DNA of 64,000 nt, taken from NCBI GenBank assembly GCA_965249005.1, contig CBDFLD010000015.1:186001-250000 (forward strand). The letters run 5' to 3'. The translations under genes and the position numbers were made by a program. Source of the DNA: CBDFLD01 sp965249005 (GTDB taxonomy: Bacteria; Acidobacteriota; UBA6911). Under the pieces are notes generated by a model. It was not told the origin of the DNA. It did not search any database and worked only from the letters and a program-made list of their open reading frames with translations. Below are positions 53,447-62,000 of this stretch, in pieces; position 1 is the first letter of the stretch; each line of letters opens with the position of its first letter.

Positions 53447-55540
53447 CTACTTGCTAACCAGCTTTCCCTGCACTCTGGCCATCACTTCTTCGCTGATCGC
53501 CTTAGGCGCCTGTTCATAATGTGAAAAATGCATGGAATAGGTGGCACGGCCCTGCGTGGCCGATCGAAGGTCCGTGGCATAACCAAACATCTCTGAGAGA
53601 GGAGCCTTGCACTGAATAATCACAGAACTGAGTCTGGTCTCGGTGGACTCAACTCGTCCTCGCCGGGAACTGAGGTCGCCAATCACATCCCCGATGTATT
53701 CTTCGGGCGCCACGACCTCTACACGCATCGTCGGCTCCAAGAGAACCGGTTTAGCCGCACGGACAGCATCCTTGATCGCCATAGAGGCAGCAATCTTGAA
53801 AGCGATTTCCGAGGAATCCACCTCGTGATAGGAGCCATCCAGCAAGTGCACTCCAACATCCACCATCTCGAAGCCAGCAAGAATGCCCGTCTCGAGAGCC
53901 TCCCGGATACCATGTTCCACAGGCCCAATATACTCTCTCGGGATAGCCCCACCGACGATCTGATTCGAGAATTCGAAACCGGATCCGGACGCGAGCGGCT
54001 CCACGGAGATTTTCACATGACCATACTGACCTCGCCCGCCTGTCTGTCGAATAAATTTGCCTTCTGCGCGTGCGGATTGAAGGATCGTCTCGCGGTAGGC
54101 TACCTGCGGCTTGCCGACGTTTGCGGATACCCCGAATTCCCGCACCATTCTGTCTACCAGAATCTCGAGATGGAGCTCGCCCATTCCAGAAATAATCGTT
54201 TGGCCGGTGTCCCTGTCCGTGTAGACCTTGAAGGTGGGATCCTCACGTATCAGCTTGTCCAAGGAGATCCCCAATTTTTCTTGATCCGCCTTGGTCTTCG
54301 GCTCGATCGCCACCGAAATCACCGGCGCCGGAAACTCGATGGCCTCCAGAACTATCGTCCGATTACGATCGCAAATCGTGTCGCCCGTATTGACCTTCTT
54401 CAACCCTACGGCTGCTGCTATGTCGCCGCAATAGACCTCCTTGACCTCCTCCCGCTTGTCGGCATGCATCTTCAGCAACCGCCCGACCCGCTCCGACGAA
54501 TCCCGGGTGGAGTTGAAGACCGACGTTCCGGAACTCAATCGCCCGGAATAGACGCGGAAGAACGCCAGCTGCCCGACGAACGGATCAGTCATGATCTTGA
54601 ACACAAGACCGCTGAACGACTCATCATCGGAAACCTTGCGCAACGGCGATTCTTCGCCGGCTTTGGACACTCCAGTCACCGGAGGCACATCCAGAGGCGA
54701 GGGAAGGTAGGCCACCACTGCATCGAGCAACTGCTGAATTCCCTTGTTCTTGAATGCCGATCCGCAGAGCACCGGAACAAACTTGAGAGCGGTGGTCCCG
54801 ATCCTGAGCGCCGATCTTATTTCCTCGCCGGAAACCTCCTCCCCGGCAACATATTTCGCCATCACCCCATCGTCGACATCGGCGGCGATTTCGACCAACT
54901 TGTCGCGATACTCCAAGGCAGATTCTTGATATTCGGAGGGGATTTCGGTGGTTTCGAAAGCGGCCCCAAGAGTCTCGTCCTTGAACCAGATTGCCTTTTG
55001 GTCTACAAGATCAACCACCCCCCTAAAGGCGTCCTCACTTCCCAATGGAATCTGCACCGCAACGGGCCTGGTGTGCAGGCGCTCTCGCATCATATCCAGT
55101 ACGCGCGGAAAATCGGCACCTGGGCGGTCCATTTTGTTCACAAACGCAATTCGCGGCACGCTGTACTTGTCAGCCTGCCGCCAAACCGTCTCGGATTGGG
55201 GCTCGACCCCCTCGACAGATGCGAACAAGGCCACAACGCCATCCAATACGCGCAGGCTACGCTCTACCTCCGCCGTAAAGTCCACATGCCCGGGAGTATC
55301 GATAATATTGATCCGATAGGGCCCCCACATGCAGGTGGTTGCCGCAGAAGTAATGGTGATGCCGCGCTCTTGCTCTTGCTGCATCCAGTCCATCGTGGCA
55401 GTTCCCTCGTGGACCTCCCCCAGTTTGTGCGTGATGCCCGTATAGTAGAGGATACGCTCCGTCGCAGTCGTCTTCCCCGCGTCAATATGGGCCATAATCC
55501 CAATGTTTCGTGTGTGTTCCAGCGATATCTGACGTCCCAC
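53447..55540 (-). CDS. fusA: Elongation factor G
   Basis: Translocation GTPase of 697 residues. Motifs are AHIDAGKTTATERIL (G1), RGITITSAAT (switch I), DTPGHVDF (G3), NKMDRPGAD (G4) and the domain IV/V region. I start at GTG 55540, with GAGG six bases upstream, where homology begins; the longer frame adds 17 unrelated residues. It lies 20 bp before tuf. Confidence 0.98.
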   Translation of the reverse strand: MGRQISLEHTRNIGIMAHIDAGKTTATERILYYTGITHKLGEVHEGTATMDWMQQEQERGITITSAATTCMWGPYRINIIDTPGHVDFTAEVERSLRVLDGVVALFASVEGVEPQSETVWRQADKYSVPRIAFVNKMDRPGADFPRVLDMMRERLHTRPVAVQIPLGSEDAFRGVVDLVDQKAIWFKDETLGAAFETTEIPSEYQESALEYRDKLVEIAADVDDGVMAKYVAGEEVSGEEIRSALRIGTTALKFVPVLCGSAFKNKGIQQLLDAVVAYLPSPLDVPPVTGVSKAGEESPLRKVSDDESFSGLVFKIMTDPFVGQLAFFRVYSGRLSSGTSVFNSTRDSSERVGRLLKMHADKREEVKEVYCGDIAAAVGLKKVNTGDTICDRNRTIVLEAIEFPAPVISVAIEPKTKADQEKLGISLDKLIREDPTFKVYTDRDTGQTIISGMGELHLEILVDRMVREFGVSANVGKPQVAYRETILQSARAEGKFIRQTGGRGQYGHVKISVEPLASGSGFEFSNQIVGGAIPREYIGPVEHGIREALETGILAGFEMVDVGVHLLDGSYHEVDSSEIAFKIAASMAIKDAVRAAKPVLLEPTMRVEVVAPEEYIGDVIGDLSSRRGRVESTETRLSSVIIQCKAPLSEMFGYATDLRSATQGRATYSMHFSHYEQAPKAISEEVMARVQGKLVSK

Positions 55541-55591
55541 ACCTAACCTCAATACAACGCCCGCCTCTACCCCGCAGAGTAAGACCGACAA

Positions 55592-56062
55592 TTACCACCG
55601 ATAATGTGCGAAAGCCTTGTTTGCCTCTGCCATCCGGTGGGTATCTTCCTTCTTCTTGACAGCCCCACCTCGGCTGTTGATGGCATCCATGAATTCGCCC
55701 GCCAGGCGCTCTCGCATTGTTTTCTCGCTCCGGGCGCGGGCATACGAGATGATCCAACGGATCGCCAACGACGTTCTTCGATCGAAGGCAACCTCGATGG
55801 GAACCTGATATGTAGCACCACCAACACGGCGCGACTTCACCTCGAGAACGGGCTTGACGTTATCGATCGCCTTTCTAAAGGACTTCACCGGGTCTTCCGG
55901 CACTCGATCCTTCACTGCATCCAGGGCTCCGTAGAATATGCGCTCCGAGACGCTCTTCTTCCCATCGGACATCATGCAGTTGATAAACTTGGTCACCAAC
56001 GTACTCCCGTAAATGGGATCTGGCAAAGTCTCGCGTTTGGGTACTTCCCGCCGCCTTGGCAT
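55592..56062 (-). CDS. rpsG: 30S ribosomal protein S7
   Basis: A 156-residue head-assembly protein beginning MPRRREVPKRETLPDP and containing RVGGATYQVPIEVAFDRRTS. The ATG at 56062 has AAGGAGAG nine bases upstream; longer readings are rejected. It is 134 bp downstream of rpsL, the widest gap in the cluster, which may hold a second promoter. Confidence 0.98.
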   Translation of the reverse strand: MPRRREVPKRETLPDPIYGSTLVTKFINCMMSDGKKSVSERIFYGALDAVKDRVPEDPVKSFRKAIDNVKPVLEVKSRRVGGATYQVPIEVAFDRRTSLAIRWIISYARARSEKTMRERLAGEFMDAINSRGGAVKKKEDTHRMAEANKAFAHYRW

Positions 56063-56196
56063 CGAGATACTCTCCTTCAGAGTCTTCGAGTAGCTGTGCA
56101 GCAACTACACCTGAACAGGGTCTGGCAAATAGCCCTGACGAATCGGCTCAGGGATCCGCGCTCTTGCTTCGAGCAATTCCGATAAAAGGGGAGTCT

Positions 56197-56571
56197 TTAG
56201 CTTTTGGGTCGCTTGGCACCGTATTTCGAACGGGATTTCTTCCGATCCTGCACCCCAACTGCATCGAGTGTGCCACGAACTACGTGATAGCGAACCCCAG
56301 GTAGGTCTTTGACACGACCACCGCGGATCAACACGATGGAGTGCTCCTGCAGATTGTGCCCGATTCCAGGAATGTATGTTGTCACTTCGATTCCGTTCGT
56401 GAGTCGAACTCGGGCAACTTTTCGTAGTGCGGAGTTTGGTTTCTTGGGTGTAGATGTATACACCCTCGTACATACCCCTCTACGCTGCGGACTCCCCTGC
56501 AAAGCCGGACTCTTAGTCTTCTCGTGAATCTTGCTTCGGCCAATTCGAACCAGCTGGTTGAAGGTCGGCAA
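56197..56571 (-). CDS. rpsL: 30S ribosomal protein S12
   Basis: Decoding-site protein of 124 residues starting MPTFNQLVRIGRSK. KKPNSALRKVARVRLTNG includes the streptomycin-site Lys (KPNSALRK), which is unaltered, and GHNLQEHSIVLIRGGRVKDL is conserved. First gene of the 34-gene cluster behind the promoter at 56652-56680. Confidence 0.98.
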   Translation of the reverse strand: MPTFNQLVRIGRSKIHEKTKSPALQGSPQRRGVCTRVYTSTPKKPNSALRKVARVRLTNGIEVTTYIPGIGHNLQEHSIVLIRGGRVKDLPGVRYHVVRGTLDAVGVQDRKKSRSKYGAKRPKS

Positions 56572-56632
56572 CTATCATCTCCTCTTTCCATTTACCGCCG
56601 CTACAACGCTAGCGACTCCTTCTCTGACAGCT

Positions 56633-56649
56633 CTCGGTGAAAAACCGAG
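56633..56649 (-). promoter_or_regulatory. Hairpin at the very 5' end of the ribosomal cluster transcript
   Basis: The minus strand reads CTCGGT-TTTTC-ACCGAG (56649-56633), a six-bp stem with a five-base loop located immediately at the predicted transcription start. It may stabilise the transcript end or be a protein-binding site. Confidence 0.5.
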
Positions 56650-56651
56650 CG

Positions 56652-56680
56652 AATATAGCAAAGGGGTGCCCCTCTGTCAA
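56652..56680 (-). promoter_or_regulatory. Sigma-70 promoter of the str-S10-spc-alpha cluster, with palindromic spacer
   Basis: Perfect TTGACA (56680-56675), 17-bp spacer and TATATT (56657-56652). The spacer contains the palindrome AGGGG-CA-CCCCT, so a repressor or bend could act between the hexamers. The transcript would start near 56645, about 74 nt before rpsL. Confidence 0.82.
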
Positions 56681-56827
56681 GCTTCTGTACGGATACTTTT
56701 TTGGCTCAATTCCCTGCGGGACTGTTATTTAGACCGAGGATTCCCTCATCGGATCACCTCGGCGGCTTCGAGACACAACATGGACCGCGTCAAGCAAAGG
56801 TCAAGCAAAGAAAGCGAGCCCAAATAC

Positions 56828-57243
56828 ATGGGAACCATGAACAAAGTGATCCTGGTTGGAAGACTCGGCTCAGAGCCTGAAGAGCGACGAACGACCAAGG
56901 GCGTAGAAGTGTCCCAATTCCCCATTGCGACAAACGATTACCGGCGCGCGTCACCGAACGCCACGGAAGCGAAACCAGAGTGGCACCGGGTGGTCGTTTA
57001 CGGAAAGGCGGCTGCGCAATGCAACCGGTATCTTTCCAAAGGGAGGCCGGTCTGCATCGACGGATCGCTCAAAACACGAAGTTGGGCAAACCAATCGGTG
57101 AAAAACGTTTCTCTACAGAGGTTATCGTCAATCGAATCAGTTTCTGGATGGCACAAGCAAAGGTGAGGGGCGGGAAAGATCGGAAGGATGATGGGCAAAG
57201 GGAGGTCGGAGCCGCCCCAGGAGGAGATTCAAGCGATGCGTGA
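56828..57243 (+). CDS. ssb: Single-stranded DNA-binding protein (frameshifted)
   Basis: The first 90 or so codons encode an SSB OB fold: MNKVILVGRLGSEPEERRTT at the start (at 56837), WHRVVVYGKAAAQC and KTRSWANQS. Frame 1 then becomes meaningless, while the -1 frame supplies the expected GEKRFSTEVIVNRISFW. Restoring one G at the GG pair 57097-57098 (to GGG) joins them as WANQSGEKRFSTEV. The C-terminus ends GGDSSDA and lacks the acidic DDDIPF tip used to recruit partners. Start could be 56828 or 56837. If this is a sequencing error the gene is intact; if not, a second ssb must exist. Confidence 0.75.
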
Positions 57244-57311
57244 CCTGTGCGCGAAGACTACTCCGTCCGCCTGACAAACGGTGCCGGGATAGCCGACGAA
57301 TTGGCGGAGAT

Positions 57312-57319
57312 GCTATAAT
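57312..57319 (+). promoter_or_regulatory. Extended -10 element just before the PBP gene
   Basis: TG-C-TATAAT ending at 57319 is a perfect extended -10; no -35 is present at the right distance. The start site would be near 57326, four bases before the ATG at 57330, predicting a nearly leaderless mRNA. Confidence 0.45.
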
Positions 57320-57329
57320 TTTTGTGATT

Positions 57330-59606
57330 ATGACGCTCTTTCGTTCGCAAAGTCGTGCTAGGTCCGAACATCGGCTCCCCCGCTGGCTGCTGGTTCTCTA
57401 CGCCTGCTGCATCGTGGGCTTCGTCATGATCGGGATCCTGACGGGCGTTTTCTTAGGGTATGCCTCCAATCTTCCCAATATTCAAAAACTAGAAGACTAT
57501 CGACCCGACGTCATCACCGACATCTACTCCGACGACGACAAGGTAATTGGTGAGTTCGCGATCGAGCGCCGCATCATCGTTCCGTATGATGACATCCCGC
57601 CCAGCCTCCAGAACGCGCTACTGGCCGCTGAGGACGACCAATTCTTCCACCATTCCGGAATCAATCTTTTCGCCATTCTGCGAGCCGTTTACCGTGATCT
57701 CATAACCATGAGCAAAGCGGAAGGTGCCAGCACCATTACGCAGCAACTGGCCCGCATGCTGCTGTTGACTCCAGAAAAGCAGTTCGATCGCAAGATCAAA
57801 GAGATTCTTCTCGCCCGGCAAATCGAAAGACGCTATTCGAAGCAGCAGATCCTAACACTGTACTGTAACCAACACTATATGGGGGATGGAGCCTACGGAT
57901 TCGCTGCGGCTGCAGATGCCTACTTTGGCAAGAAGTTGCAAGACCTTAGCCTGGCACAGTCCGCGCTCCTTGCTGGGCTGCCGCGGAATCCGTCACTGTA
58001 CTCGCCGCGCCTGAGGCCAAAGTCCGCGCTGTCCCGTCGCAACTATATCCTGGAGCGAATGGTGTCGGAAGGAATGATCTCCGAGCGGGCATCCAAGGCC
58101 GCGAAATCGGAACCCTTGGTGCTGAAGCTTCGCTCTCCGAGTGTGAGTCCAGCCCCGTATTTCATGGAATGGGTAAGACAGTCCCTCACCGACCGCTACA
58201 GCACCGACGACATATGGCGCAAAGGGCTCCGAGTGCACACGACTCTTAACCGTGACATGCAAGCGATGGCCGTGCGAGCGTTGAGAGACGGCTTGCGAGC
58301 CTACGACAAGAGGTATGGGTGGCGGGGACCGATCCGCAACCTTGCGGAAAACAAGGAGGATCTAAGCAAATACTCTCACCCTGAGTGGCGCCTGCCGCCT
58401 CGCTCTGGGGACCACACCGTCGGACTCGTGATGAAGTTGCAGGCATCCAACGAAGCGATTGTTCGTATCGGAGATTATCGGGCGATCCTGACACCCAACG
58501 ACATGCAGTGGACCAAAAGGCGCTCGCCGGCTGAGATCCTCGAGGTCGGAGACCTAGCGACGTTTAAAGTAATTTCCGTCGACAGTGCGAAAAAAACAGC
58601 GAAGCTAGCGCTGGACCAAATCCCTCAGGTCCAGGGCGCCCTGATTAGCCTGGAGAATGCAACCGGGAAAATCAAAACGATGGTGGGAGGTTATGACTTC
58701 AGAACCAGTGAGTTCAATCGAGCCACGCAAGCAAGACGCCAAATCGGATCCACCGTCAAAGCCTTCGTATACACAGCCGCAATGGAATCGGGGCTGACAC
58801 AGGAGGATACGATACTCGATGATCCTATCAGTTACACAGATGGTCTGGGCCGTTCGTGGACGCCAAGGAATTACGACGGCGCATTCAAAGGCGAGATTAC
58901 CGTCCGGGAGGCGTTCGTCTCATCTAGAAATATTCCTGCCATCAAAGTCGCTTCGCTCGTCGGCATCAAGAATGTGATCGTCATGGCGCGTAGATTCGGC
59001 TTGTCCGGCCCGATGCAACCGTATCTGCCGCTCGCCGTCGGAGCATGCGAAGCGACGCCGTTGGAAATGGCTTCGGCTTTCTCCGTTTTCCCAAACCTGG
59101 GAGAATTGCCAAAACCATACTTTATTCGACGGATCGACGACTATGATGGGCTCACAAGAGAGGAGGTCTTCCCAAGCACACAAAAAGTGCTGGACCCCGA
59201 AACGGCGGCTCAAATGCTAGGGCTCCTCATTGCGGTTGTAGATGAGGGGACCGGGAAGGCGGCCAAGTCCTTGAACCGGCAGGTGGGAGGCAAGACGGGT
59301 ACGACGAACGACTATACCGATGCATGGTTCGTTGGATTCACCCCTTCTCTGACGACGGCCGTTTGGGTTGGGTTCGAGATGAAGAAGTCACTCGGAGACA
59401 AGGAAGTTGGAAGCTCGGTGGCGCTTCCGATATGGACTCGCTATATGGCAGAAATCCTCGAGGGTCAGGCCGTCGAGAAGTTCCCGGTCACCGAGACCAT
59501 CGATGACATTGTCATTACCGAAGGTACGGACTCGGACTCCACTCGCAGGAAGAAATTGTTTGTGGAAGACCTACCTCCCCTTCCGACGAGCAACCGAGAG
59601 CCTTAG
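57330..59606 (+). CDS. Class A penicillin-binding protein (PBP1a-like)
   Basis: A bifunctional murein synthase. The 758-residue product has one N-terminal transmembrane helix (about 19-42), a glycosyltransferase domain with AAEDDQFFHHSGIN and GASTITQQLARM, and a transpeptidase domain with STVK (about 475), SRN and KTGT motifs. An OB-like domain sits between them. The ATG at 57330 lacks a Shine-Dalgarno site; a longer frame from 57240 overlaps ssb. Location: inner membrane, periplasmic activity. Confidence 0.92.
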   Translation: MTLFRSQSRARSEHRLPRWLLVLYACCIVGFVMIGILTGVFLGYASNLPNIQKLEDYRPDVITDIYSDDDKVIGEFAIERRIIVPYDDIPPSLQNALLAAEDDQFFHHSGINLFAILRAVYRDLITMSKAEGASTITQQLARMLLLTPEKQFDRKIKEILLARQIERRYSKQQILTLYCNQHYMGDGAYGFAAAADAYFGKKLQDLSLAQSALLAGLPRNPSLYSPRLRPKSALSRRNYILERMVSEGMISERASKAAKSEPLVLKLRSPSVSPAPYFMEWVRQSLTDRYSTDDIWRKGLRVHTTLNRDMQAMAVRALRDGLRAYDKRYGWRGPIRNLAENKEDLSKYSHPEWRLPPRSGDHTVGLVMKLQASNEAIVRIGDYRAILTPNDMQWTKRRSPAEILEVGDLATFKVISVDSAKKTAKLALDQIPQVQGALISLENATGKIKTMVGGYDFRTSEFNRATQARRQIGSTVKAFVYTAAMESGLTQEDTILDDPISYTDGLGRSWTPRNYDGAFKGEITVREAFVSSRNIPAIKVASLVGIKNVIVMARRFGLSGPMQPYLPLAVGACEATPLEMASAFSVFPNLGELPKPYFIRRIDDYDGLTREEVFPSTQKVLDPETAAQMLGLLIAVVDEGTGKAAKSLNRQVGGKTGTTNDYTDAWFVGFTPSLTTAVWVGFEMKKSLGDKEVGSSVALPIWTRYMAEILEGQAVEKFPVTETIDDIVITEGTDSDSTRRKKLFVEDLPPLPTSNREP

Positions 59607-59701
59607 TATTCCTACTCGTAAACAGGGCGCTCGGGCGTTCCAGCTCATTCAGAAAAGTTCAAATCGCGAGAAGAGGATCCTGGGACGGCTTGGCTCATTG
59701 A

Positions 59702-60676
59702 TCAATAGTCGCGAGCAATGACGTAGTCGGGCACTGTCAACAGGGCCTCTCGCGCCTTGCAGTCCGGAAAGTCCGATAATTGATCCTTTGCCTTCCTGGC
59801 GTAGACCTGCGCTTGATCGAGTACCCGATCCACGGTTCCATACTCACGCACGAGCTTCACGATCGTATCCTCTTTTACGCTCCCAAAACCGTTTTCCTGA
59901 AAGACAGTGCGGACCAACTCCTGATGCTCTGGCTCACCGTCCTGCATGATATATATCAGCGGAAGGGTCAGCTTACCCTCTTTCAGGTCATTGACCACGG
60001 GTTTGCCGAGAGTCCATTCATTGGAGGTGAAATCCAAAACGTCATCAACCATCTGAAATGCAAGCCCCACGAACAGCCCGTAATTCCGCAAAGACTCTTG
60101 CTGCTCGCCGCTCACCGACCCCAAAATGCCTCCAATCTGAGAACAGGCCGAGAACAAGAATGCCGTCTTGCGCTTTGAAATATCCAAATGTTGCTCTTCG
60201 GTTATGTCCAAGCTTCCGTTGAGGCTGAGCTGAATGAGTTCACCCTCGATCATTTTCCGCGTCACATCCGTCAAGATATCCAATATTTCAAAGTGACGCT
60301 CTCCCAGAGCGAGGTTGAACGAGGTCATGTAGAGCCAATCGCCCATCAAGACGGTGATCTCATTCCCAAACTCCGCGTTGACCGACGCTCGCCCTCTTCG
60401 AACATTGGCATCATCGATGATGTCGTCATGAACGAGGGTTGCAGCGTGAATGAGTTCGACGACCGCGCCCAATCGATGGGACACCGTCCCTCTATAGCCA
60501 CACATCTGAGAGACGAGTAGCAGAAGCGCGGGCCGTAAGCGCTTTCCCCCACTGACTTGAATGTATTGGCTGATTCGGTCGACGAGGTGGACGTTGGAGC
60601 ATGAGTGCTTAGCTATTTCAGCTTCCACTTCGAAGAGGTCCTTCTCGACTAGCCTAAAGATCTCCTGGGGATTCAA
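59702..60676 (-). CDS. Polyprenyl diphosphate synthase (octaprenyl type)
   Basis: Builds the long prenyl tail of quinones. The 324-residue product has the first Asp-rich motif LVHDDIIDDA (about 82-91) and the second FQMVDDVLD, plus GGKRLRPALLLL near 44-55, which are trans-prenyltransferase signatures. Start is TTG at 60676 with AAGGG in position. Likely length C35-C45 cannot be read from the sequence. Operon with tatD upstream. Confidence 0.92.
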   Translation of the reverse strand: MNPQEIFRLVEKDLFEVEAEIAKHSCSNVHLVDRISQYIQVSGGKRLRPALLLLVSQMCGYRGTVSHRLGAVVELIHAATLVHDDIIDDANVRRGRASVNAEFGNEITVLMGDWLYMTSFNLALGERHFEILDILTDVTRKMIEGELIQLSLNGSLDITEEQHLDISKRKTAFLFSACSQIGGILGSVSGEQQESLRNYGLFVGLAFQMVDDVLDFTSNEWTLGKPVVNDLKEGKLTLPLIYIMQDGEPEHQELVRTVFQENGFGSVKEDTIVKLVREYGTVDRVLDQAQVYARKAKDQLSDFPDCKAREALLTVPDYVIARDY

Positions 60677-60769
60677 TTCGCGCCCTTATTCTAATCGATT
60701 ATCCTGAAAACAACTCACGCGCTACGGTTGCGACTGGATATTAGCACAGGTGCGCCACAATAAAACCAA

Positions 60770-61558
60770 CTACGGCACGGCTTCGAGGCCGAGAACCTTG
60801 CGCAGGTTTCGAGATACACTTTGCGTCAAACTCTCAAAAGAAACGTCCATGGTATCGGCAAGACTTCGGGCAACGTCCGAAACGAATGCTGGTTCGTTTC
60901 GTCGGCCGCGATGCGGTACCGGCGCAAGATATGGGGCATCCGTTTCTATCAGGATCTGGTCGATTAAGAGCTCTCGTGCAACATCTCTCAGACCAGAAGC
61001 ATTCTTAAACGTCACGATCCCCGAAAAAGAAATAAAGAAACCCCTCGATACGCACCGCCGTGCATCTTCCTTGGATCCTGTGAAGCTATGCAGAATGCCC
61101 CTCGGGCCGGTCCTGTCACACTCCGCGTCCAAGATCTCCATAAGGTCGGGCCAGGCGTCCCGACAATGAATGGATACCGGTAAGCCTCGCTCACTGGCAA
61201 TCTTCAGTTGCCTGCGGAATACCTCTCGCTGGCAATCCCGTGGAGAGTGGTCATAGTAATAATCCAATCCTATTTCTCCCCAAAGAACAATTTTGGGATT
61301 GTCCGACCAGGTCTGCAATTTCTGCAGGTACGATGCATCCACGTGCCTGGCGTCATGCGGATGAACGCCAACCGCTCCGTAAATGAAATCATGGCCCTGC
61401 AGAAGCTCCAAGGTCCTTTGGATCGAGAACTCTGCCGGTCTGGCCGTGGCAATGTTGATCAGCAAGTCCAGGCTTGAATCTCTCGCTCGCTGAATGACCT
61501 CTTCGCGATCATCATCGAATTCGGGTGCATCGAGGTGCGTGTGGGAATCGACTAGCAT
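60770..61558 (-). CDS. TatD-family metal-dependent hydrolase
   Basis: A 262-residue TIM-barrel DNase/hydrolase with VDSHTHLDAPEF (metal-binding HxH), GEIGLDYYYDHSPRDCQ, SIHCRDAW and ETDAPYLAPVPHRG motifs. In many bacteria it follows metG; here a metG C-domain gene takes that place 49 bp upstream. Role in quality control or DNA repair is debated. Confidence 0.95.
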   Translation of the reverse strand: MLVDSHTHLDAPEFDDDREEVIQRARDSSLDLLINIATARPAEFSIQRTLELLQGHDFIYGAVGVHPHDARHVDASYLQKLQTWSDNPKIVLWGEIGLDYYYDHSPRDCQREVFRRQLKIASERGLPVSIHCRDAWPDLMEILDAECDRTGPRGILHSFTGSKEDARRCVSRGFFISFSGIVTFKNASGLRDVARELLIDQILIETDAPYLAPVPHRGRRNEPAFVSDVARSLADTMDVSFESLTQSVSRNLRKVLGLEAVP

Positions 61559-61607
61559 TCCAAACAGTCGTATGGGCGTCCAAGTACCATATTTCCAAAC
61601 ATGCGTA

Positions 61608-61982
61608 CTAAGTTAGCAACGCCCCGTTCGGAACTTCCTCGTTAAAGGTAGCCAGAACCGCCCTGTCTCCGACCACAGCTGCCACAATCATCCCGTCTGA
61701 TTGCACACCCATCAGCTTCGCGGGCTTCAGATTAGACACCAGCACAACCTTACGGTTTAGAAGGGTCGGCGCGTCATACTCTCCCGCGATTCCCGCGACC
61801 ACCTGGCGTACCTCCGAACCGATGTCCACGAGCAGTTTCATCAGTTTCCTCGAGCCTTCGATCTTTTCAGCCTCGACGATTTGCCCTACGAGAAGCTTTA
61901 CCTTCTTGAAGTCCTCAAGCGTGATCCTTCGATCCGGCTCAACATCGGCCTTGCGGGTTTCTTGTTCCGGCTGCTCACTCAT
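61608..61982 (-). CDS. Stand-alone tRNA-binding domain (MetRS C-terminal/EMAP-II type)
   Basis: A 124-residue protein consisting of one tRNA-binding OB fold, with KLLVGQIVEAEKIEGSRKLM, RQVVAGIAGEY and LKPAKLMGVQSDGMIVAA, matching the C-terminal dimerisation domain of methionyl-tRNA synthetase. The synthetase catalytic domain is not adjacent. Probably the detached beta-like domain of MetG; a Csaa-type chaperone is the alternative. Confidence 0.85.
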   Translation of the reverse strand: MSEQPEQETRKADVEPDRRITLEDFKKVKLLVGQIVEAEKIEGSRKLMKLLVDIGSEVRQVVAGIAGEYDAPTLLNRKVVLVSNLKPAKLMGVQSDGMIVAAVVGDRAVLATFNEEVPNGALLT

Positions 61983-62000
61983 CTTTGAATTCTCTCGTCG

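Noticed and set aside
52464..53519. 351-codon plus-strand frame opposite tuf
   Set aside because: It is an antisense shadow caused by the purine-biased codons of tuf. It has no start signal and a low-complexity Arg/His/Pro composition.
53825..55546. 573-codon plus-strand frame opposite fusA
   Set aside because: fusA matches its family along the full length, and the antisense frame has no domain or ribosome-binding site.
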